Assembly (NCBI GenBank): GCA_002305125.1 | Contig: DBQG01000001.1 | Span: forward strand, 1-43,536 | Reading direction: 5' to 3' | Source: Patescibacteria group bacterium UBA1400 | GTDB taxonomy: Bacteria > Patescibacteriota > Microgenomatia > UBA1400 | Length of the DNA stretch: 43,536 nt | Part shown: positions 32,515 to 41,291 of the stretch, piece by piece | Layout: each line of letters starts with the position of its first letter | Numbering within the stretch: position 1 is the stretch's first letter | Position numbers and translations under genes: made by a program | Notes under the pieces: model-generated | Seen by the model: only the letters and a program-made list of their open reading frames with translations | Database searches by the model: none | What the model was told of the DNA's origin: nothing

Positions 32515-35175
32515 ATGGACAAGATAATCATTAAGGGTGCCAGAGAACATAATCTTAAAGATGTTAATCTGGAGATTCCTAAAGGCAAGTTGGTGGTATT
32601 TACCGGCGTTTCCGGTTCAGGAAAATCCTCCTTGGCCTTTGATACTTTGTATGCTGAGGGTCAAAGACGGTATGTGGAAAGCCTATCTTCTTATGCCCGG
32701 CAGTTTTTACAGACTTCAGGCAGGCCTGACGTCGATTATATTGAAGGTTTATCACCCTCTATTGCTATTGATCAGAAAAGCATTTCTTCCAATCCCCGGT
32801 CTACCGTAGGAACGGTGACGGAAATTTATGATTATCTGCGCCTACTTTTTGCCCGTATTGGTCATCCTCATTGCCCTCAGTGTGGAAATGAGATTTCTCA
32901 GCAGTCAATTCAGGAAATAGTAAACCTTGTTTGGGAAGAGGTAAAACAGGAAGTTTTGCAGTCTGGAGTAGTCAAAATTTACTTTTTATCTCCTGTTATC
33001 AGATCAAGGAAAGGCAGTTTTGAACAGTTATTTTTAAGTTTGAAAAAACAGGGTTATGAGCGAGCCAGGGTAGATAATTTTTTGGTTAATCTCAACAAAG
33101 AAATTAACCTTTTAAAAAATAACAAACATACAATTGAAGCAGTTACTGACAGATTAATGGTAAGGTCTTCTGACTTAAAAAAGGAAAAAGAGCTGAAGTC
33201 AAGATTTTTTGAGGCTGCAAGACAGGCCTTGACTTTATCTGATGGTTTTTTAATTTTAAGCAGAGTAATAGATCCGGGCTTTACCTTAACGGACAGTCCT
33301 AAAAGTTGGCATGATAAACTTTTCTCAGAACACTATGCTTGCCCCAAATGTAACATTTCTGTTCATCAGCTTCAGCCCAATTCTTTTTCTTTTAACTCTC
33401 CTATTGGTGCCTGCATTGAGTGTAAAGGTTTGGGGGTAAAGTTAAGCATTGACAGGAGCAGGATGCCTGAATGGCGGGCACAAAAGTTTGAAAGCCGTTA
33501 CTACTCTACTTCTTCTGAATATATAAGGAAAGAGATAGAAAAAATGATGATTAAAAAAATATGTCCTCTTTGCCGGGGAGCTAGATTAAAGCAGGAGATG
33601 TTGTCAGTAACTGTAAATGGTAAAAATATTCATGAGATTACCTTAATGCCTTTGGCTAAACTTGAAAATTGGTTTATTAATTTGCCTAAAAATTTGACGT
33701 CAGAAAAGGAAAAAAAGATAAGCCAGCCGATTTTAAAAGAGATTCAAACTAGACTTAAATTTTTATTGGCGGTTGGTCTTGATTATTTAGATCTTGCTCG
33801 GAATGCTGGAAGCTTGTCAACCGGAGAAGGGCAAAGAATCAGGCTGGCTAGTCAAATAGGTACGGGATTAACAGGAGTATTATATATTTTGGACGAACCG
33901 ACCGTTGGTCTTCATCCCCGCGATAACCAAAGATTGATAAAGACCTTAAAAAGACTACGTGATATTGGAAATAATCCAATTATCATTGAACATGACATTG
34001 AGGTTATGGCTGAAGCTGATTGGATTGTTGATTTTGGCCCTTTAGCCGGGAAAAAGGGAGGTCAGGTCGTTGCCCAAGGAAAACTGGAACAGCTTAAAAA
34101 AGATAAGAATTCTTTAACTGGCATGTATCTTTCTGGGGAAAAAAAGATTCCTGTTTATCCTAAGAAAAAAAACTTTGATCGTTGGTTAAGGATTATGGGT
34201 GCCAGTCAGTATAACCTTAAACAGGTTAATTTGGAGTTTCCCCTAAACAGTCTGGTTTGTATTACCGGCGTTTCCGGTTCGGGTAAATCTACTCTGGTTG
34301 AAGAGATTTTATACAGGGCTTTAAAAAAGTATTTTAATCCTGAATTTGACGAAGAAGTGGGAAGTTTTGCCAACCTTTTCGGAGCAGAAAATTTAGATAG
34401 GGTTTTATTGGTTGATCAAAGCCCCATCGGAAAAACCTCAAGATCTAATCCGGCTACTTATATTTCGGTATTTACTGAGATAAGAGATTTATTTTCCCAA
34501 ACCAAAGAGGCGAAGCTTAAAGGTTTTGATAAAACTTTTTTCTCTTTTAACACTAAAGGGGGCCGTTGCGAAGCTTGTCAAGGTCAGGGTGAGATTAAAA
34601 TAGAGATGCAGTTTTTGTCAGACCTTTGGGTTAAATGTGATGTTTGTTCTGGTTTCCGTTTTATTGACGAGGTGTTGGATATAACCTGGAAAGATAAAAA
34701 TATTTATGAAGTATTACAACTTACTGTAGAAGAGGGTTTGGAATTTTTTAAGGATATGCCTAGAATAAAAAGCAAACTGGAGAAATTAAAAGAGATAGGT
34801 CTTGACTATTTAACTTTGGGCCAGCCTTCGCCGACCCTATCCGGAGGTGAATCTCAAAGATTAAAACTGGCTAGAGAATTGGTTAAGCCTAGTCAAGGAA
34901 GCACTATTTATATTTTAGATGAACCGACCGTTGGTCTCCATTTTCATGATTTAAACAAACTACTTTTAATTTTAAAAAAGTTAATTGAAAAAGGAAACAG
35001 CATTGTTATTATTGAACACAACCTTGATATTATTAAAAACGCTGATTGGTTGGTTGATTTAGGACCCGAAGGGGGAGATAGGGGTGGAGAGATTGTGGCT
35101 CAGGGAAGACCTGAGGAGATTTTAGACAACACCAGATCCTATACAGTTAGTTTTTTAAAAGATTATTTAAAATGA
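32515..35175 (+). CDS. uvrA: Excinuclease ABC subunit A
   Basis: An 886-residue UvrA, the damage-sensing ATPase that loads UvrB. The two ABC modules have Walker A motifs GVSGSGKSSLAFDTL and GVSGSGKSTLVEEIL and signatures LSTGEGQRIRLASQIG and LSGGESQRLKLARELV. Zinc-module cysteines are visible (CPQC, CPKC with CIEC, CPLC, CEACQGQG with CDVC). It is near the usual length. The start is ATG 32515 (MDKIIIKGA) with GGGGA upstream, rather than GTG 32503. The stop overlaps uvrC by 4 bases (ATGA). The predicted 134-base 5' leader contains a small ORF. Confidence 0.98.
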   Translation: MDKIIIKGAREHNLKDVNLEIPKGKLVVFTGVSGSGKSSLAFDTLYAEGQRRYVESLSSYARQFLQTSGRPDVDYIEGLSPSIAIDQKSISSNPRSTVGTVTEIYDYLRLLFARIGHPHCPQCGNEISQQSIQEIVNLVWEEVKQEVLQSGVVKIYFLSPVIRSRKGSFEQLFLSLKKQGYERARVDNFLVNLNKEINLLKNNKHTIEAVTDRLMVRSSDLKKEKELKSRFFEAARQALTLSDGFLILSRVIDPGFTLTDSPKSWHDKLFSEHYACPKCNISVHQLQPNSFSFNSPIGACIECKGLGVKLSIDRSRMPEWRAQKFESRYYSTSSEYIRKEIEKMMIKKICPLCRGARLKQEMLSVTVNGKNIHEITLMPLAKLENWFINLPKNLTSEKEKKISQPILKEIQTRLKFLLAVGLDYLDLARNAGSLSTGEGQRIRLASQIGTGLTGVLYILDEPTVGLHPRDNQRLIKTLKRLRDIGNNPIIIEHDIEVMAEADWIVDFGPLAGKKGGQVVAQGKLEQLKKDKNSLTGMYLSGEKKIPVYPKKKNFDRWLRIMGASQYNLKQVNLEFPLNSLVCITGVSGSGKSTLVEEILYRALKKYFNPEFDEEVGSFANLFGAENLDRVLLVDQSPIGKTSRSNPATYISVFTEIRDLFSQTKEAKLKGFDKTFFSFNTKGGRCEACQGQGEIKIEMQFLSDLWVKCDVCSGFRFIDEVLDITWKDKNIYEVLQLTVEEGLEFFKDMPRIKSKLEKLKEIGLDYLTLGQPSPTLSGGESQRLKLARELVKPSQGSTIYILDEPTVGLHFHDLNKLLLILKKLIEKGNSIVIIEHNLDIIKNADWLVDLGPEGGDRGGEIVAQGRPEEILDNTRSYTVSFLKDYLK

Positions 35176-36467
35176 AAGAAAGTTTAAAGAAGAAAATTAA
35201 TAACTTACCTTTTAAGCCGGGCATTTACTTTTTTAAAAACAAACAGGGTAAGATTATTTATATTGGCAAATCGGTAAGTTTGCGCAAAAGAGTTAAAAGC
35301 TATTTTCAAAAATTAAATCTACCCGGATTAACCCAAAAAATGATAATGGCCATTGCTGATGTTGAGGTAAGAGTTTGTGAGTCTGAATTTGAAGCCTTGC
35401 TTTTAGAGGCAGAGTTTATTAATAAGCTACAACCGTATTTTAATATTCGTTTTAAAGATGATAAACATTTTTTAATGATTGCTATTTCTCAGGATGAGGA
35501 TTATCCCCGCATTTATACAACCAGAAAAAAAGAAGGAAAAGCTTTCTATTTTGGTCCCTTTCCTTCTTCGGCGGATGTTAAAAGAGTGTTAAAAACAGTT
35601 CGTAGGATCTTTCCTTATTGTACTTGTAAGCCTAGGTTGGGGCAAAAAAAAGCCTGTTTATACTATCATCTGGGCCTTTGTCCCGGGTGCTGTATTGGTC
35701 TTGATAAAAAAGAATATAAAAAAACCGTTAAAAAGATAATTAAATTTTTACAGGGAAATATTAAGGGGGTAAAATCACAGTTGAAAAAAGAAATGATTCA
35801 GGCCTCCAAACTTCTGGAGTTTGAAAAAGCCAATAGCTTGAAAAAACAGTTGGAGGCGATTGACTATATTGTTTTAAACTGGCAAAGTCTTGATGATAAT
35901 AGTTTAACCAACCTGCTTTCTAGCGATCAAAAGGAACAGATCTTAGTTGAAGCCAAAAAAATTTTTCCTCAGCTTAAAAGTTTAAATAGGGTTGAGGCTT
36001 ATGATATTTCCAATCTTTATGGTCAGCAAGCTACAGGCTCGATGGTAGTTTTTTCTTATTTAAGTCCTGATAAAAGCGAGTATCGCCATTTTAAAATTAG
36101 AAGTGTTAATCAACCTGATGATGTGGCTATGATGAAGGAGGTGTTGCAAAGAAGGTTTAACCGGCAGGATTGGTTTTATCCCCAATTGGTGATTGTGGAT
36201 GGTGGTAAAGGTCAGGTAATGGCTGCTCTAGATGTATTGATAGAAAAAAAGCTGGATAAAATTAACTTGTTGGGATTGGCTAAAAAACAGGAGACTATTT
36301 TTGTGCCTAATGTTAAAAAAGGAATTGTTTTTTCTTGGCAAGAAGTAAAGCTTGAAAAAAACTCCCCCTTTTTGCGCTTTTTACAAAGTTTAAGGGATGA
36401 ATCTCACCGTTTTGCCAAAAACTATCATCTTTTGCTCAGAAAAAAAAGTCTTAAACTGGTAAAATAA
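35172..36467 (+). CDS. uvrC: Excinuclease ABC subunit C lacking the C-terminal helix-hairpin-helix domain
   Basis: A 431-residue UvrC, the dual-incision nuclease. The GIY-YIG 3'-incision domain (PGIYFFKNKQGKIIYIGKSV), the Cys-rich loop (FPYCTCKPRL, CLYYHLGLCPGCC), the UVR contact (LEFEKANSLKKQLEAI) and the RNase H-like 5'-incision domain (EAYDISNLYG with D278, VIVDGGKGQ with D343) are all present. It stops soon after DESHRFAKNYHLLLRKK, so the tandem helix-hairpin-helix DNA-binding end of standard ~600-residue UvrC is absent. The stop is genuine in this sequence and the next gene begins 3 bases later, so this looks like a natural short form rather than a frameshift. Confidence 0.95.
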   Translation: MKESLKKKINNLPFKPGIYFFKNKQGKIIYIGKSVSLRKRVKSYFQKLNLPGLTQKMIMAIADVEVRVCESEFEALLLEAEFINKLQPYFNIRFKDDKHFLMIAISQDEDYPRIYTTRKKEGKAFYFGPFPSSADVKRVLKTVRRIFPYCTCKPRLGQKKACLYYHLGLCPGCCIGLDKKEYKKTVKKIIKFLQGNIKGVKSQLKKEMIQASKLLEFEKANSLKKQLEAIDYIVLNWQSLDDNSLTNLLSSDQKEQILVEAKKIFPQLKSLNRVEAYDISNLYGQQATGSMVVFSYLSPDKSEYRHFKIRSVNQPDDVAMMKEVLQRRFNRQDWFYPQLVIVDGGKGQVMAALDVLIEKKLDKINLLGLAKKQETIFVPNVKKGIVFSWQEVKLEKNSPFLRFLQSLRDESHRFAKNYHLLLRKKSLKLVK

Positions 36468-36470
36468 ACT

Positions 36471-37352
36471 ATGATGGATCTTGATTTTGCCAAAATTTAC
36501 TCTGTTTCCAAACTTAGCTTGTTTGATCAATGTCCTAAGGCTTACCACTTTTCCTATCTTGATCCTATTTATTCCCGGATGAAGAGCAAGCTAAGAAAAG
36601 ACCCGGCCAATATTTTTGCTTTTAATACTTTAGGGCGGGCGGTTCATGACGCATTAACTTTATTTTTTCATCTTGAAAAAACGGAGCAGAACTTGAAGAA
36701 CCTTAAAAATCAGCTTAAACTTAGCTGGCGCTCTGAGGCTATGCCTCACAAGCTGCCTCCTCTGGGTGCATGGGGTGGATTTACTGATATAGAAGAGGAA
36801 AGAAGATATTATCAGGATGCCTTAAACATGTTGATTAACTTTTATAAAAACTTCGATCTTTCTCTTAAGGTTTATTACCTGCCTACCAAAGATCTTCTTA
36901 GATCTATTGAAGACTATAAAAAACTTATTAAGCCGATCTCTCTTGACAGTGATATTTCTGGCAAGTTTGATCTTATTGTTGAGGCAGACGATGGTTTGGA
37001 AGTGGTTGATTTTAAAACTGGCAAAAATGAAGAACAGGACAACTTTCAGCTTAGATTTTATAAACTTTTAGCAGAACTTAATTTTAATAAGTTTATTAAA
37101 AAGGCCAGTTTTTATTATTTAAAAACTGGAAATATTAAAGAGTTTGATTTGGAAACAGAAAATAAAACTGAAGAGATTAAAGAAGAGATTTTAGATAAGA
37201 TAGCCAAAATTAAAACTGCTCAGGAGTTTGAGGCCAGGCCCTCAAAATTATGTAAATACTGTTTATTTAAAAATTTTTGTCCGGCCAAAAACGAAGTTAG
37301 AGAATTTATTAAACAGCCTGAAGATAATGAAGTTGAAGACTTGCCCTTTTAA
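36471..37352 (+). CDS. Iron-sulfur PD-(D/E)XK nuclease of the RecB/AddB/Cas4 type
   Basis: A 293-residue nuclease. Motifs: H59 in GRAVHDAL, D167 in SGKFDLIVEAD, D180 and K182 in VVDFKTGK and QxxxY at Q193-Y197. Four cysteines, C21 in FDQCPKAY plus C261-xx-C264-x5-C270 in CKYCLFKNFC, match the 4Fe-4S clasp of AddB, Cas4 and related exonucleases. No helicase motifs are present and there is no CRISPR array or cas gene in the window. It lies 3 bases after uvrC and is probably co-transcribed with uvrA-uvrC, suggesting a repair role such as degrading excised or broken ends. The start is one of two adjacent ATGs (36471 or 36474). Confidence 0.87.
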   Translation: MMDLDFAKIYSVSKLSLFDQCPKAYHFSYLDPIYSRMKSKLRKDPANIFAFNTLGRAVHDALTLFFHLEKTEQNLKNLKNQLKLSWRSEAMPHKLPPLGAWGGFTDIEEERRYYQDALNMLINFYKNFDLSLKVYYLPTKDLLRSIEDYKKLIKPISLDSDISGKFDLIVEADDGLEVVDFKTGKNEEQDNFQLRFYKLLAELNFNKFIKKASFYYLKTGNIKEFDLETENKTEEIKEEILDKIAKIKTAQEFEARPSKLCKYCLFKNFCPAKNEVREFIKQPEDNEVEDLPF

Positions 37353-37405
37353 GCAGGCAATTTAGACCTTTTTCTTTTAAATAATGTTTAGGGTAAAACT
37401 GTTAT

Positions 37406-37633
37406 ATGAAGCAGATTTTAGTTAAAGTTAAGCCTTCAAGCCGGCAAATTAAAGTTGAGAAGATTAGTAACAGTGAGTTTAAAGTTTTTTTAACTGCCGT
37501 GGCTCAGAATAATCAGGCTAACAGACAGCTTCTGAAAGTTTTAGCTAAGTTTTTTCAGCTTAAACCAGGACAGGTTTTGTTTAAATCAGGCTTGAAAAGT
37601 AGGACTAAAAAAATTATTTTAAGAGAAGATTAG
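37406..37633 (+). CDS. DUF167 (YggU/UPF0235) family protein
   Basis: A 75-residue protein matching DUF167: KQILVKVKPSSRQIKVEKI, then FKVFLTAVAQNNQANRQLLK and LAKFFQLKPGQVLFKSGLKS followed by RTKKIIL. Biochemical function is unknown in any organism. It is 53 bases after the nuclease gene, with a TAAAAC box close to its ATG, so it may be either the last gene of the uvr group or separately transcribed. 158 bases follow before glpX, holding the leader described separately. Confidence 0.85.
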   Translation: MKQILVKVKPSSRQIKVEKISNSEFKVFLTAVAQNNQANRQLLKVLAKFFQLKPGQVLFKSGLKSRTKKIILRED

Positions 37634-37659
37634 TTTATTAATTAATTTTCTAAAAGATA

Positions 37660-37692
37660 ATACTTGACTTATTCATATCAAGTATGTAAGCT
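37660..37692 (+). promoter_or_regulatory. Candidate glpX-operon promoter overlapped by an inverted repeat
   Basis: TTGACT (37664-37669), 17 bases and TAAGCT (37687-37692) form a modest promoter. An inverted repeat with 8-base arms, ATACTTGA (37660-37667) and TCAAGTAT (37678-37685), spaced by 10 bases, covers the -35 and spacer and could be a repressor site. The same 7-base core arms occur at rrf2. Confidence 0.4.
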
Positions 37693-37714
37693 AAAAAAGC
37701 TTTTGGAAAAAGAC

Positions 37715-37768
37715 ATGAACAAAAAAAATTTGAAACAACAAGTTTTTAAAGCAGCTTCTTATTTTTAA
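37715..37768 (+). CDS. Candidate 17-residue leader peptide before glpX
   Basis: ATG 37715 to TAA 37768 encodes MNKKNLKQQVFKAASYF. Its last codons run through the 5' arm and loop of the intrinsic-terminator-like hairpin at 37748-37780, and its stop overlaps the start of the 3' arm by 2 bases. A weak GGAAAAAG lies upstream. A ribosome on this ORF would prevent the hairpin from forming, as in translation-coupled attenuation. Not proven to be translated. Confidence 0.4.
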   Translation: MNKKNLKQQVFKAASYF

Positions 37769-37780
37769 GCTGCTTTTTTA
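37748..37780 (+). terminator. Intrinsic terminator/attenuator directly before glpX
   Basis: AAAGCAGCTT (37748-37757), a 9-base loop and AAGCTGCTTT (37767-37776) make a perfect 10-pair stem continuing into six T (37774-37779). The glpX ribosome site (AGGAGG) begins just after it. There is no room for a promoter between the T-run and glpX, so glpX transcripts must read through this hairpin. Confidence 0.8.
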
Positions 37781-37791
37781 TTAGGAGGAAC

Positions 37792-38754
37792 ATGGAAAAT
37801 ACTTTAATAATGCAGATTTCTCATGCTACGGAATTGGCAGCGATGGCCGCAGCTAGAGCCGCAGGCTTTGGTGATAAAAAGGCAGCTGATGGTGAGGCAG
37901 TTAAGGCTATGAGGCAGTTTTTTAACTCCGTTGATTTTAAAGCCCGCGTGGTTATTGGCGAAGGTGAAAGAGATAAGGCCCCCATGCTTTATATTGGAGA
38001 AAAACTGGGTACGGGTAAGGGGATGAGTGTAGATATCGCAGTTGATCCCTTAGAAAACACCAACGCCACAGCTAGTCTTGGTCCCAGAGCTATTGCCGTC
38101 TTGGCAGCAGCAGAAAAGGGCGGTTTATTTCATGCGCCTGATATGTATATGAACAAGCTTATAGTTGGTCCTGAAGCAGCGGGTAAGATAAATATTGATG
38201 CTCCGGTAGGAAAAAATCTTGAGGTTTTAGCTAAAGTGTTGAAAAGGGATGTTAAGGATTTAGTTATTGTTGTGCTTGATAGGCCAAGGAATGAGGAGTT
38301 AGTGGCTGATATTAGGAAAGCCGGAGCCAGGGTTAAACTGATTTTAGACGGTGATCTGCTTCCCGGAATTGCAGTGGCAATGAGGGGTAGCGGTGTTCAT
38401 GCAGTAATGGGAATTGGGGCTGCGCCTGAAGGAGTAATGAGTGCGGCCGGACTGAGGTGTTTGAAAGGAGAGATGCAGGCCAGATTTTGGCCCAAAAGCA
38501 GGGAAGAGGAAGAGCGTTTAAAGAAGATGGGAGGTAATGTAAAAAAGGTTTATAAAACCGAGGATCTGGCTTCGGGCAAACAGATAGTTTTTTGTGCTAC
38601 CGGTGTTACTAATGGAGATATTTTAAAAGGGGTAAGATTTTTCGGCGGCGGAGCCAGAACCAACACTTTGCTGATGAATACTATTTCTGACAAGATCAGA
38701 TTTATAGATACTACCCATGTGTTTGACAAAAAACAGATTGAATATCGGATTTAA
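37792..38754 (+). CDS. glpX: Fructose-1,6-bisphosphatase class II
   Basis: A 320-residue GlpX-type enzyme that removes the 1-phosphate of fructose-1,6-bisphosphate in gluconeogenesis. Family motifs: RVVIGEGERDKAPMLYIGEK, TGKGMSVDIAVDP, HAPDMYMNKLIVGP, GIGAAPEGVMSAAGLR and FCATGVTNGDIL. The metal-site motif usually written DPxEGT reads D85-P-L-E88-N89-T90, with Asn in place of Gly. The start is ATG 37792 after a strong AGGAGG. It is first in a glpX-fba-pgk run and lies behind a terminator-like hairpin, implying control by readthrough. Confidence 0.95.
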   Translation: MENTLIMQISHATELAAMAAARAAGFGDKKAADGEAVKAMRQFFNSVDFKARVVIGEGERDKAPMLYIGEKLGTGKGMSVDIAVDPLENTNATASLGPRAIAVLAAAEKGGLFHAPDMYMNKLIVGPEAAGKINIDAPVGKNLEVLAKVLKRDVKDLVIVVLDRPRNEELVADIRKAGARVKLILDGDLLPGIAVAMRGSGVHAVMGIGAAPEGVMSAAGLRCLKGEMQARFWPKSREEEERLKKMGGNVKKVYKTEDLASGKQIVFCATGVTNGDILKGVRFFGGGARTNTLLMNTISDKIRFIDTTHVFDKKQIEYRI

Positions 38755-38791
38755 TTCTTAAAAGAAAAAACTTGAATTTAAAGGAGGAGTT

Positions 38792-40060
38792 ATGAGTGAC
38801 ATCATTGATGGTTTGGTTTGGCAGCTAGTTTTTGCCGACAGCAAAGAAGATAAAAACACTGCCTATACAAAACTTTGGAATTTGGGTCAGGAAAAGGGGG
38901 TTTTGCCGGCATCTATTAATGATTTATATCTGGCTCGGGCGCAGGGACAGACACCTTTAGATTTTACAGTTCCTGCTATAAATTTACGGGGTATGACTTA
39001 TGATTCGGCCCAGGCAGTTTTTAGGGCTGCGGTGAATAAAAATGTTGGTGCTTTGATTTTTGAGATTGCCAGATCTGAAATTGGTTATACTGACCAATCT
39101 CCTCAGGAGTATGTAGGTGTTATTATTGCTGCTGCTTTAGCTCAGGGATTTACAGGACCTTTGTTTATTCAAGGAGATCATTTTCAAGTTAAAGTTTCTG
39201 ATCAACCAGGAGTAGCTAAGGAAGGTGAGGTGGACAAGGTTAAAGAACTTATTGCTCAAGCTTTAGAAGCGGGTTTTTATAATGTTGACATTGATGCTTC
39301 AACCTTGGTTGATTATGCAAAGCCTGATATTTATGACCAGCAGCAGACTAATTTTTTGGTCTCTTCCCAGCTTTCCCAGTATGTTCGCAGTCTTCAACCT
39401 GAAGGAATAACTGTTTCTTTAGGAGGAGAGATTGGCCATATTGGCGGAAAAAACTCTACTGAAGAAGAGCTGAGGGCTTATATTAAAGGTTTTAAGGAAA
39501 ACATTTCTGAAGGAATGATAGGACTGTCTAAAGTATCTATTCAGACAGGAACTCACCATGGTGGTGTCCCTTTGGCTGATGGCAGTCTGGCTGATGTAGA
39601 TGTTGACTTTGGTACTTTAAAAAATTTGGCTCAAGTATCACGGCAGCTGGGAATGGCAGGAACAGTTCAGCACGGTGCTTCTACTTTGCCTAAAGACTAT
39701 TTTGCCCAGTTTCCTGCCTCAGAAGCAGTAGAAGTGCATTTGGCAACCGGTTTCCAGAATATTATTATGGATCACCCCCAGTTTCCTGAAAAACTACTTG
39801 GGAAAATGTATGATTGGATTGACCAGAATCAGCAAGATGAGAAGAAAGAAGGCCAAACCGACGAGCAGTTTCATTATAAATTAAGAAAAAAAGCCTGGGG
39901 ACCCTTTAAAAAAGAAGTTTGGTCCTTGTCAGGGGAAATAAAAGAAGCGATTGGCAGCCAGCTGGAAAAAGAGTTTGCTTTTATGTTTCAGGCTTTAAAA
40001 GTAGAAAATAGCAAAGATTTGGTCAGCAGATTTGTTAAGCCTGTTATATTAAAAAAGTAA
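38792..40060 (+). CDS. fba: Class II fructose-bisphosphate aldolase
   Basis: A 422-residue zinc-dependent aldolase-family protein joining or splitting fructose-1,6-bisphosphate and the triose phosphates. Class II landmarks are PAINLRGMTYDSAQAVFRAA, FIQGDHFQVK, SLGGEIGHIGGKNSTEEEL, SIQTGTHHGGVPLADGS and GTVQHGAST, which provide the metal-binding His residues. It is longer than the ~300-residue E. coli-type enzyme because of an extended N-terminus and a C-terminal helical region. A perfect AAAGGAGG ribosome site precedes ATG 38792. Adjacent glpX and pgk support the pathway, though substrate specificity within the family is inferred. Confidence 0.9.
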   Translation: MSDIIDGLVWQLVFADSKEDKNTAYTKLWNLGQEKGVLPASINDLYLARAQGQTPLDFTVPAINLRGMTYDSAQAVFRAAVNKNVGALIFEIARSEIGYTDQSPQEYVGVIIAAALAQGFTGPLFIQGDHFQVKVSDQPGVAKEGEVDKVKELIAQALEAGFYNVDIDASTLVDYAKPDIYDQQQTNFLVSSQLSQYVRSLQPEGITVSLGGEIGHIGGKNSTEEELRAYIKGFKENISEGMIGLSKVSIQTGTHHGGVPLADGSLADVDVDFGTLKNLAQVSRQLGMAGTVQHGASTLPKDYFAQFPASEAVEVHLATGFQNIIMDHPQFPEKLLGKMYDWIDQNQQDEKKEGQTDEQFHYKLRKKAWGPFKKEVWSLSGEIKEAIGSQLEKEFAFMFQALKVENSKDLVSRFVKPVILKK

Positions 40061-40076
40061 CCCTTAAAGGAGTTAT

Positions 40077-41264
40077 ATGAAAAAGAAGACAATTAAAGAT
40101 ATTAGGCTTGATAATAAAAAGGTGCTTGTCAGGGTTGATTACAATGTTTCTTTAGGTGAGGATTTTAAGATTGCCGATGACTTTCGTATCAGGCAAACCC
40201 TGACAACTTTGGATTATTTGTCCAAAAAAGGCTGTACAATTTTTCTCCTTTCTCATTTAGGTAGACCTGAGGGGCTAAAGAATAAAGATTTTTCTTTAAA
40301 ACCAGTGGCCCAGCATTTGCAAAAAATATTAGGAAGAAAAGTTTTCTTTTTTGACAAAGACATAACTGATGCAAATGCCAGAAAAGAACTTAGCAGTTTT
40401 AATAAGGGAGAGATTGTTTTGCTGGAAAATATTAGGTTTTATAAACAGGAAGAAGAAAATGATCAGCAATTTGCTCAAAATCTTGCCGGCTTGGCTGATA
40501 TTTTTGTCAACGATGCTTTTGGTGTTTCCCACAGGGTACATGCTTCAACTGTAGGAGTAACCCAGTTTCTTCCCTCAGTGGCAGGATTGCTTTTAGAAAA
40601 AGAGGTTAAAGTTATTTCTCAGGCTTTAAACAAACCCAAGAGGCCTTTGGTGGCTATAATTGGCGGAGCCAAGGCTGAGGATAAAATTACTCTGGTAGGC
40701 AAGCTTCTAGAAAAAGCAGATTATTGTCTGGTAGGCGGTGGAACAGCCAATACTTTTTTAAGTGCCTGGGGTTATAAAGTCGGTCAATCTAAGGTTTATC
40801 ATGAGATGGTGGAGTTGGCGAAAAAACTTTTTTGGAAAGCTTCAAGACGGAATACGGCCATGCTTTTGCCCACAGATGTAGTTCTGGGAAACCTTAAAGA
40901 AAAAACAACCAACGGAGTGGTGGATGTAGAAAAAATTCCTGCTTCCTGGCAGGCCTTGGATATTGGTCCTAAAACCCAGGCAGAGTTTGGTAATGCTATT
41001 GCCAAAGCCAACACCATTATTTGGAACGGACCAATGGGGGTTTTTGAAAAACAGGAGTTTAAAAATGGCACTGAATTTATTTACTGGGCTATTGCCCAAA
41101 ATTCCCAATCATTAAGCATTATTGGCGGCGGCGATACTATTTCTGCTTTGAAGAAAAAAGAGTATTTAAAGGTTATTGACCATGTTTCCACCGGAGGCGG
41201 AGCCATGCTTGAGTTTATTGAACAGGGCACACTGCCGGGCATACAGGCTTTGGAAGATAAATAA
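40077..41264 (+). CDS. pgk: Phosphoglycerate kinase
   Basis: A 395-residue PGK interconverting 1,3-bisphosphoglycerate and 3-phosphoglycerate with ADP/ATP. Motifs: KKVLVRVDYNVSL, FLLSHLGRPEG, LLENIRFYKQEEEND, FVNDAFGVSHRVHASTVGV, PLVAIIGGAKAEDKI, NTIIWNGPMGVFE and IIGGGDTISALKK. It is full length with both lobes. AAAGGAG lies 6 bases before ATG 40077 and 16 bases separate it from fba, so it is co-transcribed. No gap gene is in the window. Confidence 0.97.
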   Translation: MKKKTIKDIRLDNKKVLVRVDYNVSLGEDFKIADDFRIRQTLTTLDYLSKKGCTIFLLSHLGRPEGLKNKDFSLKPVAQHLQKILGRKVFFFDKDITDANARKELSSFNKGEIVLLENIRFYKQEEENDQQFAQNLAGLADIFVNDAFGVSHRVHASTVGVTQFLPSVAGLLLEKEVKVISQALNKPKRPLVAIIGGAKAEDKITLVGKLLEKADYCLVGGGTANTFLSAWGYKVGQSKVYHEMVELAKKLFWKASRRNTAMLLPTDVVLGNLKEKTTNGVVDVEKIPASWQALDIGPKTQAEFGNAIAKANTIIWNGPMGVFEKQEFKNGTEFIYWAIAQNSQSLSIIGGGDTISALKKKEYLKVIDHVSTGGGAMLEFIEQGTLPGIQALEDK

Positions 41265-41291
41265 ATTCTAACTATACTTCTTTTGAACAAT

